Shown here: positions 6,773-14,909 of the stretch, one piece after another
Numbering within the stretch: position 1 is the stretch's first letter
Layout of the letters: the number at the start of each line of letters is the position of its first letter
Position numbers and translations under genes: made by a program
Source of the DNA: Bacteroidetes bacterium HGW-Bacteroidetes-3
GTDB lineage: Bacteria > Bacteroidota > Bacteroidia > Flavobacteriales > Flavobacteriaceae
DNA: 62,533 nt
Direction of reading: 5' to 3'
Assembly (NCBI GenBank): GCA_002842505.1
Contig: PHDE01000003.1
Coordinates: 1-62,533 of the forward strand
Notes under the pieces: generated by a model
Told to the model about the DNA's origin: nothing
Seen by the model: the letters and a program-made list of their open reading frames with translations, nothing else
The model's database searches: none

Positions 6773-8941
6773 TCATTTATTTGTTGAAATCAGAAGACCT
6801 TCTGCTTGCAACAATCTTTCTACTTTGTTGTGTTCTTTCAAGTACCTGGATTCGGCATTTTTAAGAAATTCTTTATATTCGGGTTCATTACGTATGCAGT
6901 CTACCATTGGGCTAATTTTAAATCTTGAAATTTGTGAACAGAGATATAAATAGGAAGGCTGGCTGTTAACTACACGCAGGTGTTTCAATGCTTTTTCTTT
7001 TTCGCCAATGGCTGCATAAATAAAAGTTAATCCTAAATTCGCAGAACATATTATGGTAGGCTTGTTCTGTTCTATTATTTGCAACCTGTACTTAATTGAT
7101 CCGTCAAAATGAAAATTCGCCTCTTTCTTTCTGCCATTTTTATAGTAAATGTATCCTAAATAGAAATCAGGTTGAATTTTACGATTCTGCTGTTTCATAG
7201 ATTTGGTGTATTTTTCCAAAATTCGATACCCTTCTTTGTAATCTCTTAAATTCAAATATGTATTTCCTAGGAAGTAAGAATGATGTAAACCCAATAATTT
7301 GCCTAAGTTCAATGAATCTGCATTGTATATTTTATGCGCATATTTAACTACAGAATCATATTTACCAAGGTTAAAGTTTACATGTAGCAAACTCCAATAA
7401 TAATAGGTTGAATCGCCGGTTAGTTCAATTAGTTTTTCTGCATATTTTTCCCCTTCGTCATAAAGACCTATGCTATTGAAGCTATCCCATAAACTAATTA
7501 AATTATAACGTTTCTCAATTGAATTATTTTCAAGTTTAAGTGCCTTTAGCATATTCTTAATTGCATTATAAGAGTCACCCTTATTAAAATATCTTTCAGC
7601 TAAATAATCGTAAGCAGAAGATCCATTGGGATTGTACTGAATCGCCAGATTAAAGGCTTCCTCTGCTTTTTTGCTGATACCTTTCTCAGTAAACAACACG
7701 CCAAGCAAACCATAAGCATTGGCATTTTTATGATCGAAATGTAAAGCCTTGTTGGCAAAGAAAAATGCAGAGTCCAAATCGCTGTATGTTTCGTAGATCC
7801 AACCAAGTTGTACATACGGTTCTGCATACGTGGAATCTAATTGAATTGCCCTGTTGAAATAGTCTTTAGCTTGTTTGTCAAATTCAATATTATTTTCAAA
7901 ATCTGCAATATTGTGTAATTCAAATCCCCGGGAATACATTTCCCAAGCAGCGACACTGGTTGTGGGTGGTTTTTTAATTAATTCCTTTTCCCCAACGGTT
8001 ATAACCGCCTGAATTTCGGAAGCAACTTTTATAGCAATCTCACTTTGAAGATTAAAGATGTCATCCAGCTTCATATTATAACTATTGGAAAAAAGATGCT
8101 TGTCTGATCGCACATCTATTAATTGAATATAAAGGTTTACCTGATTGCCAATTTTTTGTCCGCTTCCTTCAATAATATAATTAACTCCAAGTTCCTTGGC
8201 AATTTGAGGAATTGTTTTGGTACTGTTATTTCGATATTGCTCAACTGACGTTCTGGGGCGAACTTCTAAATCTTTGACTTTAGAAAGATTGTCCAGAATG
8301 GCTTCCATTACCCCATTTATAAAATACACATTCTCAGTATCTTTGCTATCATTAATGAAGGGTAAAACTGCAATAGATTTCTTCTGGCTTTTTAAATGAT
8401 TGGAATTTTTAAGAAATCCGCTATTGAAAAAATAGATTAAAACAATGACAATCAAAATAGTAACGGGAACAAAAGCAATAACGCTCCTAATCTTCCTTTT
8501 TTTCTTCTTCTTGGAAGATTTTGTTCCGATATGCAAAAATTCCTGTTTTTTAAGATTTGTATTAACCAATAGTTCCTCTCTTTTTTCATCTGAACTATTT
8601 AATGCTCTTTTTTTTAACTCTCCAGGAGGATAACCAAAATACTCTGAAAAACAGGTGTTAAAATAGGCTGGGCTGCTAAATCCTACTTTAAAAGCAACTT
8701 CAGAAGCGGTTACAGAATCTTGCTGCAACATTTTCACGGCTTGTTGTAACCTAAATTCGCGAATATACTGGTTAATTGTTTTCTTGTAAATGTGGTGCAG
8801 CTTTCGATTTAAGTTAAATCTACTCATTCCAATTTTGGAAGCCAACTCTTGGACTCCAAAATTTTCATTTTCTAGGTTTGAAAGAATAATCTCATTCAGT
8901 TTCCCGATAAATGCTGAATCAATGGCAGATAAATCGTTCAT
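6773..8941 (-). CDS. Membrane-anchored AraC-type regulator with TolB-like and TPR domains, 722 aa
   Basis: N-terminal AraC/XylS DNA-binding domain (about residues 8-112: LASKIGMSRFNLNRKLHHIY and VAFKVGFSSPAYFNTCFSEY are the two helix-turn-helix units). A Lys/Arg-rich stretch precedes one membrane helix (about 153-173, VIAFVPVTILIVIVLIYFF). An exported domain of TolB/FlgO-like type follows (SIAVLPFINDSKD, about 190-320), then several TPR repeats (about 330-690). The topology resembles CadC/ToxR one-component regulators: DNA binding inside, sensing outside. The sensed signal is unknown. Downstream on the same strand are three secreted proteins with a shared leader, probably its regulon. Confidence 0.88.
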   Translation of the reverse strand: MNDLSAIDSAFIGKLNEIILSNLENENFGVQELASKIGMSRFNLNRKLHHIYKKTINQYIREFRLQQAVKMLQQDSVTASEVAFKVGFSSPAYFNTCFSEYFGYPPGELKKRALNSSDEKREELLVNTNLKKQEFLHIGTKSSKKKKKRKIRSVIAFVPVTILIVIVLIYFFNSGFLKNSNHLKSQKKSIAVLPFINDSKDTENVYFINGVMEAILDNLSKVKDLEVRPRTSVEQYRNNSTKTIPQIAKELGVNYIIEGSGQKIGNQVNLYIQLIDVRSDKHLFSNSYNMKLDDIFNLQSEIAIKVASEIQAVITVGEKELIKKPPTTSVAAWEMYSRGFELHNIADFENNIEFDKQAKDYFNRAIQLDSTYAEPYVQLGWIYETYSDLDSAFFFANKALHFDHKNANAYGLLGVLFTEKGISKKAEEAFNLAIQYNPNGSSAYDYLAERYFNKGDSYNAIKNMLKALKLENNSIEKRYNLISLWDSFNSIGLYDEGEKYAEKLIELTGDSTYYYWSLLHVNFNLGKYDSVVKYAHKIYNADSLNLGKLLGLHHSYFLGNTYLNLRDYKEGYRILEKYTKSMKQQNRKIQPDFYLGYIYYKNGRKKEANFHFDGSIKYRLQIIEQNKPTIICSANLGLTFIYAAIGEKEKALKHLRVVNSQPSYLYLCSQISRFKISPMVDCIRNEPEYKEFLKNAESRYLKEHNKVERLLQAEGLLISTNK

Positions 8942-8987
8942 GATCGAATATTATAGTATCAAGGTACAATCAAATATACTTAAAATA

Positions 8988-9193
8988 GATGAAACGAGCA
9001 TTACAAATTTTGACACACAAAGTAATGATTAATGGCGAACCTGCCTCGCCGGCAGGCAGGCAGCATCTGTTACCGCTAAAAAATAAAATTTAAACAGATG
9101 AAACGAGCATAACAAATTTTGATACACATAGGAATGATTAATAGCGAACAGTCCCGAATTTTCGGGATTACCGCTAAAAAATAATTATAAACA
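8988..9193. repeat. Tandem pair of a 98-bp dispersed repeat (copies 1 and 2)
   Basis: Unit begins GATGAAACGAGCATAACAAA and ends in ACCGCTAAAAAATAA. Copy 1 (8988-9096) is 109 bp and copy 2 (9097-9193) is 97 bp. Copy 2 has the central hairpin TCCCGAATTTTCGGGA. Copy 1 has a different one, CCTGCC-TCGCC-GGCAGG, in the same place. A further tandem pair lies at 15178-15373. The rest of the 8942-9553 gap has no gene; its other feature is the hairpin at 9430-9509. Confidence 0.85.
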
Positions 9194-9429
9194 GATGAAA
9201 TTTAATATGAAAAGTGTTGATTTTCAAAGATTAAGCTTCTTGGATACATTACAGTATTTGTTTCTGTCATCCTAAATCCTTGAACTTCCTCTTCCTTTAA
9301 GGTTTTAATAAGAGAAAATGATGTAGTGAAAAAAAGCTATATAATAGTTCAAAAGTGACAGATTGGCCAAACGAACCAATGAACAAACAATTTTTTGTTC
9401 AAAGGTTAAGAATTAAATATTAAAAACAA

Positions 9430-9509
9430 AAAAAGGCACTCCACTAAATAAAATTTTTGTCAAACTGAACTTTTTTAATTCTAAAGTCGAAAATTCAGAG
9501 TGCCTTTTT
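9430..9509 (-). terminator. Long-loop hairpin after lpdA
   Basis: Perfect 12-bp inverted repeat AAAAAGGCACTC (9430-9441) / GAGTGCCTTTTT (9498-9509) around a 56-base AT-rich loop, 44 bases past the lpdA stop. The A- and T-rich outer ends would give a U tract in either direction. The long loop is unusual for a simple terminator. Confidence 0.55.
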
Positions 9510-9553
9510 AATTATATTTTAGAGTGTCTCTTTCCCTATTTTTAAAACCAATC

Positions 9554-10942
9554 TTACAAATGAATCACTTCACCGTAAGCATCGGCAACAGCCTCCATAA
9601 CCGCCTCGCTCATGGTTGGATGCGGATGGATAGCTTTCAGCACTTCGTGGCCTGTTGTTTCTAATTTTCTTCCCAAAACAGCTTCAGCAATCATATCGGT
9701 AACACCGGCACCAATCATATGGCAGCCCAGCCATTCACCGTATTTCGCGTCGAAAATTACTTTTACAAATCCATCAGGCGTACCGGCGGCTTTTGCTTTT
9801 CCTGAAGCAGAAAAAGGGAATTTTCCTATTTTTAATTCATATCCTTTTTCCAAAGCTTGTGCTTCTGTCAATCCCACACTCGCAATTTCAGGCGTTGCAT
9901 AAGTACAACCCGGAATGTTTCCGTAGTCGATGGCTTCGGTGTGCAATCCTGCAATTTTTTCCACACAAGTTATGCCTTCTGCGGAAGCAACGTGGGCTAG
10001 GGCCGGACCCGGAACAACATCACCAATGGCATAATAACCCGGAATGTTGGTTTGGTAAAAATCGTTCACAATAATTTTGTCGCGGTCAGTTACGATGCCC
10101 ACATCTTCCAATCCGATATTTTCTATATTCGATTTGATGCCTACCGCTGAAAGCACAATGTCGGCTTCCAATATTTCTTCACCTTTTTTGGTTTTTACCA
10201 CCGCTTTAACGCCGTCACCAGAAATATCTACAGATTCCACTGAGGAGCTGGTCATCACTTTTATGCCTGCTTTTTTAAAGGAGCGTTCAAATTGTTTGGA
10301 TACGTCCAAATCTTCCAAAGGCACCATATTTGGCAAAAATTCCACAACAGTCACGTCTGTTCCCATCGCATTGTAAAAATGTGCAAATTCAACGCCAATA
10401 GCTCCTGAACCCACCACAATCATTTTTTTTGGTTGCACAGGCAAGGTCATCGCTTCCCGGTATCCAATCACTTTTTTGCCGTCTTGCGGCAAGTTTGGCA
10501 ATTCGCGCGAACGTGCGCCAGTAGCTATAATAATATGGTCCGCACTGTATTCGGTCACTTTTCCTTCTGCATTGGTCACCTCCATTTTTTTACCGGTTTT
10601 CAGTTTCCCAAAACCGTCAATAACCTCAATTTTATTTTTTTTCATCAAAAACTGAACGCCTTTGCTCATTCCCTCAGCAACATTTCTGCTGCGTTTGATC
10701 ACAGCGCCAAAATCTTTGTCGATGGCTTCGGCTTTTAATCCGTATTCGTCCACATGCTTTAAATAGTCGTAAATCTGGGCGCTTTTTAACAAGGCTTTGG
10801 TAGGAATACATCCCCAGTTTAAACAAATGCCGCCTAAATTTTCCTTTTCTACAATAGCAACTTTAAAACCAAGTTGTGATGCTCTAATGGCAGTAACGTA
10901 GCCTCCCGGACCACTTCCTAAAATGATGATGTCGTATTTCAT
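9554..10942 (-). CDS. lpdA: Dihydrolipoyl dehydrogenase (E3)
   Basis: FAD-dependent E3 subunit of 2-oxoacid dehydrogenase complexes, reoxidising dihydrolipoamide with NAD+. Residues 1-40 hold the FAD motif GSGPGGY and the redox-active disulfide CLNWGCIPTK (Cys 40 and 45). The NAD motif GSGAIGVEFAHFYNAMG is at about 177-193, the second FAD motif YYAIGDVVPGPALAHVASAEG at about 306-326, and the catalytic C-terminal HPHPTMSEAVMEA at about 441-453. Full length at 462 residues. The several long reverse ORFs inside it are shadows. Confidence 0.97.
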   Translation of the reverse strand: MKYDIIILGSGPGGYVTAIRASQLGFKVAIVEKENLGGICLNWGCIPTKALLKSAQIYDYLKHVDEYGLKAEAIDKDFGAVIKRSRNVAEGMSKGVQFLMKKNKIEVIDGFGKLKTGKKMEVTNAEGKVTEYSADHIIIATGARSRELPNLPQDGKKVIGYREAMTLPVQPKKMIVVGSGAIGVEFAHFYNAMGTDVTVVEFLPNMVPLEDLDVSKQFERSFKKAGIKVMTSSSVESVDISGDGVKAVVKTKKGEEILEADIVLSAVGIKSNIENIGLEDVGIVTDRDKIIVNDFYQTNIPGYYAIGDVVPGPALAHVASAEGITCVEKIAGLHTEAIDYGNIPGCTYATPEIASVGLTEAQALEKGYELKIGKFPFSASGKAKAAGTPDGFVKVIFDAKYGEWLGCHMIGAGVTDMIAEAVLGRKLETTGHEVLKAIHPHPTMSEAVMEAVADAYGEVIHL

Positions 10943-11088
10943 GTTTATATTGTTTATTTGTTTAATCGTGTAACTGTTTAATTGTCGTCATTGCGAAGTT
11001 TTGAAAAACCTGAAGCAATCTGCTATGTGCTTATTTGTCTTAATCGCTTGAAATTTAATTTTTATACTTTATACTTTAACTTTTCCAA

Positions 11089-11120
11089 CATCAATTCCCC
11101 CTTCGGGGGCTAGGGGGCTA
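11089..11120 (-). repeat. 32-bp palindromic repeat family, copy at the argS stop
   Basis: Minus strand reads TAGCCCCCTAGCCCCCGAAG then GGGGGAATTGATG. The argS stop codon TAG is its first triplet. The same element occurs inside purL (59359-59390) and downstream of the purL start (62049-62080). Confidence 0.75.
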
Positions 11121-12887
11121 CATCCTTTCAGGAACTTCAATCCCCAATAATTTAAAAGCAGCTTTGATAATTTCACCCACTTTTGCTGAAAGTTGTGTTC
11201 TCAATATTTTTTCGTTTTTGTCATCCGAGCCTAAAATTTGCAAACTTTGGTACAACGAGTTGTATTCTTTTACCAAATCGTAGGTGTAATTGGCGATCAA
11301 GGCCGGACTGTGATTTTTGGCCGCATTTTGTATGGTTTCCGGAAATTGCTGCATTTGTTTGATCAATTCACGTTCTTTTTCGTGTAAGGCAATCTCCTTT
11401 ATTGCTTCGGAAAAATCAAAATCTGCTTTTCTGATGATGGATTGGATCCTGGCATAAGTGTATTGTATAAAAGGACCCGTATTTCCGTTAAAATCGACCG
11501 ATTCTTCGGGATCAAACAAAATTCGTTTTTTTGGATCTACCTTCAAAATATAGTATTTCAAAGCGCCCATTCCAATTATTTTGTACAAAGCTTCTTTTTC
11601 AGGTTGTGAATAGCCTTCCAGTTTTCCCAATTCCTGTGAAATATTTCTGGCGGTATCTACCATTTCTACCATTAAATCATCGGCATCCACAACAGTTCCT
11701 TCCCGCGATTTCATTTTTCCGCTAGGCAAATCGACCATTCCATACGACAAATGATACAAGTTATTCGCCCATTCAAAACCCAGCTTTTTCAGAATCAAAA
11801 ATAGTACTTTAAAATGGTAATCTTGCTCATTACCAACGGTATAAACCAATTCACTTAAATCAAAATCTTTAAAACGTTCTATGGCGGTTCCAATATCCTG
11901 CGTCATATACACCGCAGTGCCGTCTGCTCGCAACACAATTTTTTCATCCAAACCATCAGCGGTTAAATCAATCCAAACCGATCCATCTTCTTTTTTATAA
12001 AAAACCCCTTTTTTGAGTCCGTCTGCAACCACATCTTTTCCCAATAAATAGGTGGTGCTTTCATAATAATTTTTATCGAAATCAACGCCCAATTCCTTAT
12101 AAGTCTGTTCAAATCCGGCGTAAACCCAAGCGTTCATCATCTTCCAAAGAGAAACCACTTTTTCATCTCCGGCTTCCCATTTAAGCAGCATTTCTTGCGC
12201 TTCCAACAAAATAGGCGCCTGTTTTTTAGCTTCTTCTTCAGTTTTCCCTGCTGCAATTAATTGGGCAATTTCTTCTTTATAGGCTTTGTCGAAGGCTACA
12301 TAATAGTTCCCTACGAGTTTGTCGCCTTTCAAACCGCTGATTTCGGGCGTTTCGCCATTTCCAAAACGTTGCCACGCCAGCATACTTTTACAAATATGAA
12401 TGCCGCGGTCGTTGATGATTTGTGTTTTATAGACTTTTTTCCCCGATGCCTTCACAATTTCAGCTACGGAATATCCCAATAAATTATTGCGGATATGTCC
12501 CAAATGTAACGGCTTATTGGTGTTTGGCGAAGAATATTCCACCATCACCGCTTTTTCGGCCGGGTTTGGTGTTACAAATCCGAAGTTTGGTGTTTTATAA
12601 ATTTCATTGAAGGAATTCAGAAAAAATTCATCGGAAATCACCAGGTTTAAAAATCCTTTAACCACATTAAAATCTTTGACTTCCGGTACATTTTCTTTTA
12701 AATAATTTCCCAGATTAGTGCCAATTTCAACAGGATTTCCTTTTATTAATCGTAAAAATGCGAAAATAACCACGGTAATATCGCCTTCAAAATCTTTGTT
12801 GGTTGCCTGAAATTCCACAGAATCCACAACGACATCATAAATTTTTTTGAACCCTTTTTTAATGGCCTTTTCTAAACTGTTTTGCAT
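11118..12887 (-). CDS. argS: Arginyl-tRNA synthetase
   Basis: Class I aminoacyl-tRNA synthetase charging tRNA-Arg. The N-terminal Add-1-like domain (about 1-110) is followed by the HIGH-type motif SSPNTNKPLHLGHIRNNLLG (about 119-138). The DLPSGKMKSREGTVVDADDL segment (about 390-409) takes the KMSKS position. The C-terminal DALR anticodon-binding domain ends LLGIEVPERM. At 589 residues it has the usual length. Its promoter faces the one of the divergent YkgJ-type gene: a minus-strand TACTTTTG box lies at 12914-12921. Confidence 0.97.
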   Translation of the reverse strand: MQNSLEKAIKKGFKKIYDVVVDSVEFQATNKDFEGDITVVIFAFLRLIKGNPVEIGTNLGNYLKENVPEVKDFNVVKGFLNLVISDEFFLNSFNEIYKTPNFGFVTPNPAEKAVMVEYSSPNTNKPLHLGHIRNNLLGYSVAEIVKASGKKVYKTQIINDRGIHICKSMLAWQRFGNGETPEISGLKGDKLVGNYYVAFDKAYKEEIAQLIAAGKTEEEAKKQAPILLEAQEMLLKWEAGDEKVVSLWKMMNAWVYAGFEQTYKELGVDFDKNYYESTTYLLGKDVVADGLKKGVFYKKEDGSVWIDLTADGLDEKIVLRADGTAVYMTQDIGTAIERFKDFDLSELVYTVGNEQDYHFKVLFLILKKLGFEWANNLYHLSYGMVDLPSGKMKSREGTVVDADDLMVEMVDTARNISQELGKLEGYSQPEKEALYKIIGMGALKYYILKVDPKKRILFDPEESVDFNGNTGPFIQYTYARIQSIIRKADFDFSEAIKEIALHEKERELIKQMQQFPETIQNAAKNHSPALIANYTYDLVKEYNSLYQSLQILGSDDKNEKILRTQLSAKVGEIIKAAFKLLGIEVPERM

Positions 12888-12913
12888 CTTTTTTACTAAA
12901 ATCTGTTAAGGGG

Positions 12914-12954
12914 CAAAAGTACGATAATTTTTAAAAGTTTAAATTGTATTTTTG
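12914..12954. promoter_or_regulatory. Facing -7 boxes of argS (-) and the YkgJ-type gene (+)
   Basis: On the minus strand TACTTTTG (12914-12921), on the plus strand TATTTTTG (12947-12954). Both fit the Bacteroidetes -7 consensus TAnnTTTG. No clear TTG -33 element is seen for either. The boxes are 25 bases apart, so the two start regions must compete for polymerase. Confidence 0.5.
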
Positions 12955-12970
12955 CCAATAAATTAATAAA

Positions 12971-13468
12971 ATGGAAGCGTTTTTAAAAGAATTACCAGAT
13001 TTAGCCAAAGAAAAGAATCCGGAAACCAAAAAGTATTTTGAAAAATTGAAAAAGCGCACGCCTAAAAATTTAGATTTTGTGGTGCAGGAATTGCATATCA
13101 GTGAGTTTAAACGAACGGATTGTTTAACTTGTGGGAATTGCTGCAAAACCACCAGCCCTATTTTTACAGAGAAAGACATTCAACGCATTGCCAAGTATGT
13201 GAAAATGAAAGAGCATCAATTTATTGCGACGTATTTAGAACGTGACCAGGATGATTTTTATGTGTTAAAAACTGCGCCTTGTTCCTTTTTGGATTTAAAC
13301 GATAATATGTGTTCCATATACGATGTTCGCCCAAAAGCCTGTAATGAATATCCGCACACCAACCGACGAAAATTTATTCAGCTCACCAACTTAACATTAA
13401 AAAATACGGAGATTTGTCCGGCTGTCTATAACATTGTGGAAGCTCTGAAAAAGAAATTGCCACTTTAA
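12971..13468 (+). CDS. YkgJ-family cysteine cluster protein, 165 aa
   Basis: Small zinc or iron-chelating Cys-rich protein. The family pattern is complete: CLTCGNCC (about residues 56-63), CSFLDLNDNMCSIYDVRPKAC (about 102-122) and a late Cys at EICPAVYN. The N-terminal 50 residues are charged and helical. Function in the cell is unknown; a metal site formed by the eight Cys residues is the usual prediction. Confidence 0.88.
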   Translation: MEAFLKELPDLAKEKNPETKKYFEKLKKRTPKNLDFVVQELHISEFKRTDCLTCGNCCKTTSPIFTEKDIQRIAKYVKMKEHQFIATYLERDQDDFYVLKTAPCSFLDLNDNMCSIYDVRPKACNEYPHTNRRKFIQLTNLTLKNTEICPAVYNIVEALKKKLPL

Positions 13469-13470
13469 AT

Positions 13471-13522
13471 TGTTGTTTAGGCGTTTAATTGTTTAACTGT
13501 GTAACTGTTTATTTGTGTATTT
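13471..13522. repeat. TTTAATTG-type simple repeat
   Basis: Degenerate units of gtttaattg/gtttaactg/gtttatttg. Related stretches lie at 22620-22704 and 51477-51520. No gene is visible in 13469-13980; that gap holds this repeat, the stem-loop at 13582 and the hairpin cluster at 13783. Confidence 0.6.
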
Positions 13523-13581
13523 GGTTTTTTGTTTAACGGTTAACTTTTAGCTTTCAACTTAAAACTATTAAAATGAAGAAA

Positions 13582-13645
13582 GGGAAGCCAATACTACCGC
13601 TTGTAACCCCTTACAATCGATATTTTAGTAGCTTCCCAATTTTTT
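13582..13645. other. Two-level stem-loop, possible structured RNA or terminator
   Basis: Outer stem GGGAAGC (13582-13588) / GCTTCCC (13631-13637), middle pairing ACTA/TAGT, and an inner hairpin GTAA-CCCC-TTAC, followed by AATTTTTTA. It is 113 bases after the YkgJ-type stop. Confidence 0.45.
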
Positions 13646-13782
13646 ATAAGGCAATACTTTTTTAAACAGCACTGCTGATGGGTGTTAGGATCTTTTCAAT
13701 CCTTATGTTTAAAATCATTGTAAGACAATAATTTTTTATATGCTAATTGGAATTTGATAATGTAACCTCTTGATTTTTAAAA

Positions 13783-13940
13783 CCGTTGTGGGGACATTGG
13801 TTTGTTAATTTTTAAAATACTGCCGTTGTGAGAACAACCATTTTTATACTTTTGATTAAATGGATTTTTTATTTTTTTTGCCATTTTTGATGATAAACCG
13901 TTGTGGGGACAACTTTTGAAAAAACCGTTGTGGGGACAAC
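13783..13940. repeat. Four short GTTGT-nnnn-ACAAC hairpin repeats
   Basis: Copies at 13783-13796, 13823-13839, 13898-13913 and 13925-13940. Three read CCGTTGTGGGGACA and one has a GAGA loop (CCGTTGTGAGAACAAC). The first copy has a damaged 3' arm. A related TTGTG-AGCC-CACAA hairpin lies at the 3' end of the small ORF at 13981. Confidence 0.7.
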
Positions 13941-13980
13941 GCGAATTAAGGGCTTATTTATCGCTCTTTATAGTTTCAAA

Positions 13981-14169
13981 TTATAGCAAAACACAATTTT
14001 GTGGGCTCACAACCTCTCCTGTTTGGTTGATGTAATTAAAACAAGGCATTAAAGTGTTAATGTAAATCCTGTTTACTTGTTCGTTTAAAGTGTTTTTTTT
14101 GCCCATACTGTTGTTCACAACTTTTAAATGGGGGGCTCTGTCAGTTTGTTTTAATGGGGTTGCTTTCAT
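13981..14169 (-). CDS. Possible small protein, 62 aa
   Basis: The ORF track gives 123 residues, but the first half lies inside the CAP gene in another frame. A more sensible start is the internal ATG at 14169 (MKATPLKQTDRAPHLKVVNN), preceded by AAATCAAACAAA and 64 bases downstream of the CAP stop. The product is basic, with two Cys residues near the C-terminus (TLMPC, QNCVLL). No family recognised. It could be a second cistron of the CAP transcript or a chance ORF; I am not sure it is expressed. Confidence 0.35.
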   Translation of the reverse strand: MKATPLKQTDRAPHLKVVNNSMGKKNTLNEQVNRIYINTLMPCFNYINQTGEVVSPQNCVLL

Positions 14170-14233
14170 TTTGTTTGATTTAAGATTAAAATTAACTTCC
14201 GTTTTGTGTGGGGGTTTGTTTATGTTTTTTAAA

Positions 14234-14737
14234 TTACTTTTTGATGAAAATATTGGTAAAGTAATTTCTGTTTTCTGCATTTGATTCTGTTGAGATACCA
14301 AAGTGGGTATATTCTGGATTTTCCATAATTTTTCGGTGACCGTCACTTGCAATCCAAGCTTTTACGACACCTTCAGCTGTACTGTAGCCAAAGCCAACAT
14401 TTTCGCCAACTGTTTTGGCACCTGCCTGTTCCATTAAAATTTGGGCTCTTTCCGGAAAATTGTCGTGGCTAATAGCGCCGGCTTCAATCATATAGTTAGT
14501 ATGGCCGTCAGCCACTCCTGAAACTAAGTTTAAAGTGCTTAATGCATTTAATCCTAAGCTAGTTCTGTGGGCGTTTACCAGACTTATGATTTCTGATTCT
14601 ATTGTTGAATAAACAACTTTAGCGTTAACAACTTCGCTGTTTTCATTGAAGTAAACGCCGTTGTCTTCTTTAGCGCAGGAAAATAAAATGGTAGTTAAAA
14701 GTAATAATACGAATAATTTTGGGGCATGCGTTTTCAT
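14234..14737 (-). CDS. CAP/SCP-domain lipoprotein, 167 aa
   Basis: Signal peptide with lipobox (TTILFSCAKED, Cys about residue 21), then one CAP (SCP/PR-1) domain. Visible family segments are IISLVNAHRTSLGLNALSTL (about 51-70), the His-containing GHTNYM and ISHDNFPERA (about 79-101), GENVGFGYSTAEGVVKAWIA (about 113-132) and SDGHRKIMENPEYTHFGIST (about 133-152). The CAP cavity His and Glu residues appear to be kept. Exported, role unknown. It has a well-formed promoter and four 9-bp direct repeats upstream, shared in type with the LRR gene at 40171. Confidence 0.9.
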   Translation of the reverse strand: MKTHAPKLFVLLLLTTILFSCAKEDNGVYFNENSEVVNAKVVYSTIESEIISLVNAHRTSLGLNALSTLNLVSGVADGHTNYMIEAGAISHDNFPERAQILMEQAGAKTVGENVGFGYSTAEGVVKAWIASDGHRKIMENPEYTHFGISTESNAENRNYFTNIFIKK

Positions 14738-14741
14738 TTTT

Positions 14742-14762
14742 TTTAGGGGTTAGGGGTTAGGG
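14742..14762 (-). promoter_or_regulatory. TTAGGGG triplet leader next to the CAP start
   Basis: Plus strand TTTAGGGGTTAGGGGTTAGG immediately before the start codon (mRNA side: CTAACCCCTAA repeats). The same TTTAGGGGTTAG block stands at 41034-41045, next to the LRR gene start. Confidence 0.55.
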
Positions 14763-14859
14763 TAATTTTAAGCGTATTGGGGTTGATTTATTTTTTTTTG
14801 GTTTTGGGGTTAATGTATTTTTTTCTTTTGGGGTTTTGGTTTTTGTTTTTCTGTTGATG

Positions 14860-14889
14860 TAAATGTAGAAATAAAAATTTAATATGCAA
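14860..14889 (-). promoter_or_regulatory. Promoter of the CAP lipoprotein gene
   Basis: Minus strand TTG (14889-14887), 19-base spacer, TACATTTA (14867-14860). This matches the Bacteroidetes TTG-N19-TAnnTTTG promoter in all but the last base. Confidence 0.6.
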
Positions 14890-14909
14890 ACAAAAAATAT
14901 AAAAAATTT

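Noticed and set aside
9612-10738. Several reverse ORFs of 90-100 aa inside lpdA
   Set aside because: Shadows of a strongly conserved gene; no start signal or recognisable domain.
13981-14352. 123-aa version of the small ORF after the CAP gene
   Set aside because: Its first half lies within the CAP coding sequence in another frame; only the internal ATG at 14169 is plausible.
14742-14762. Telomere-like TTAGGGG repeat
   Set aside because: Only three units next to a start codon in a bacterial chromosome; a leader motif shared with the LRR gene is the better reading.
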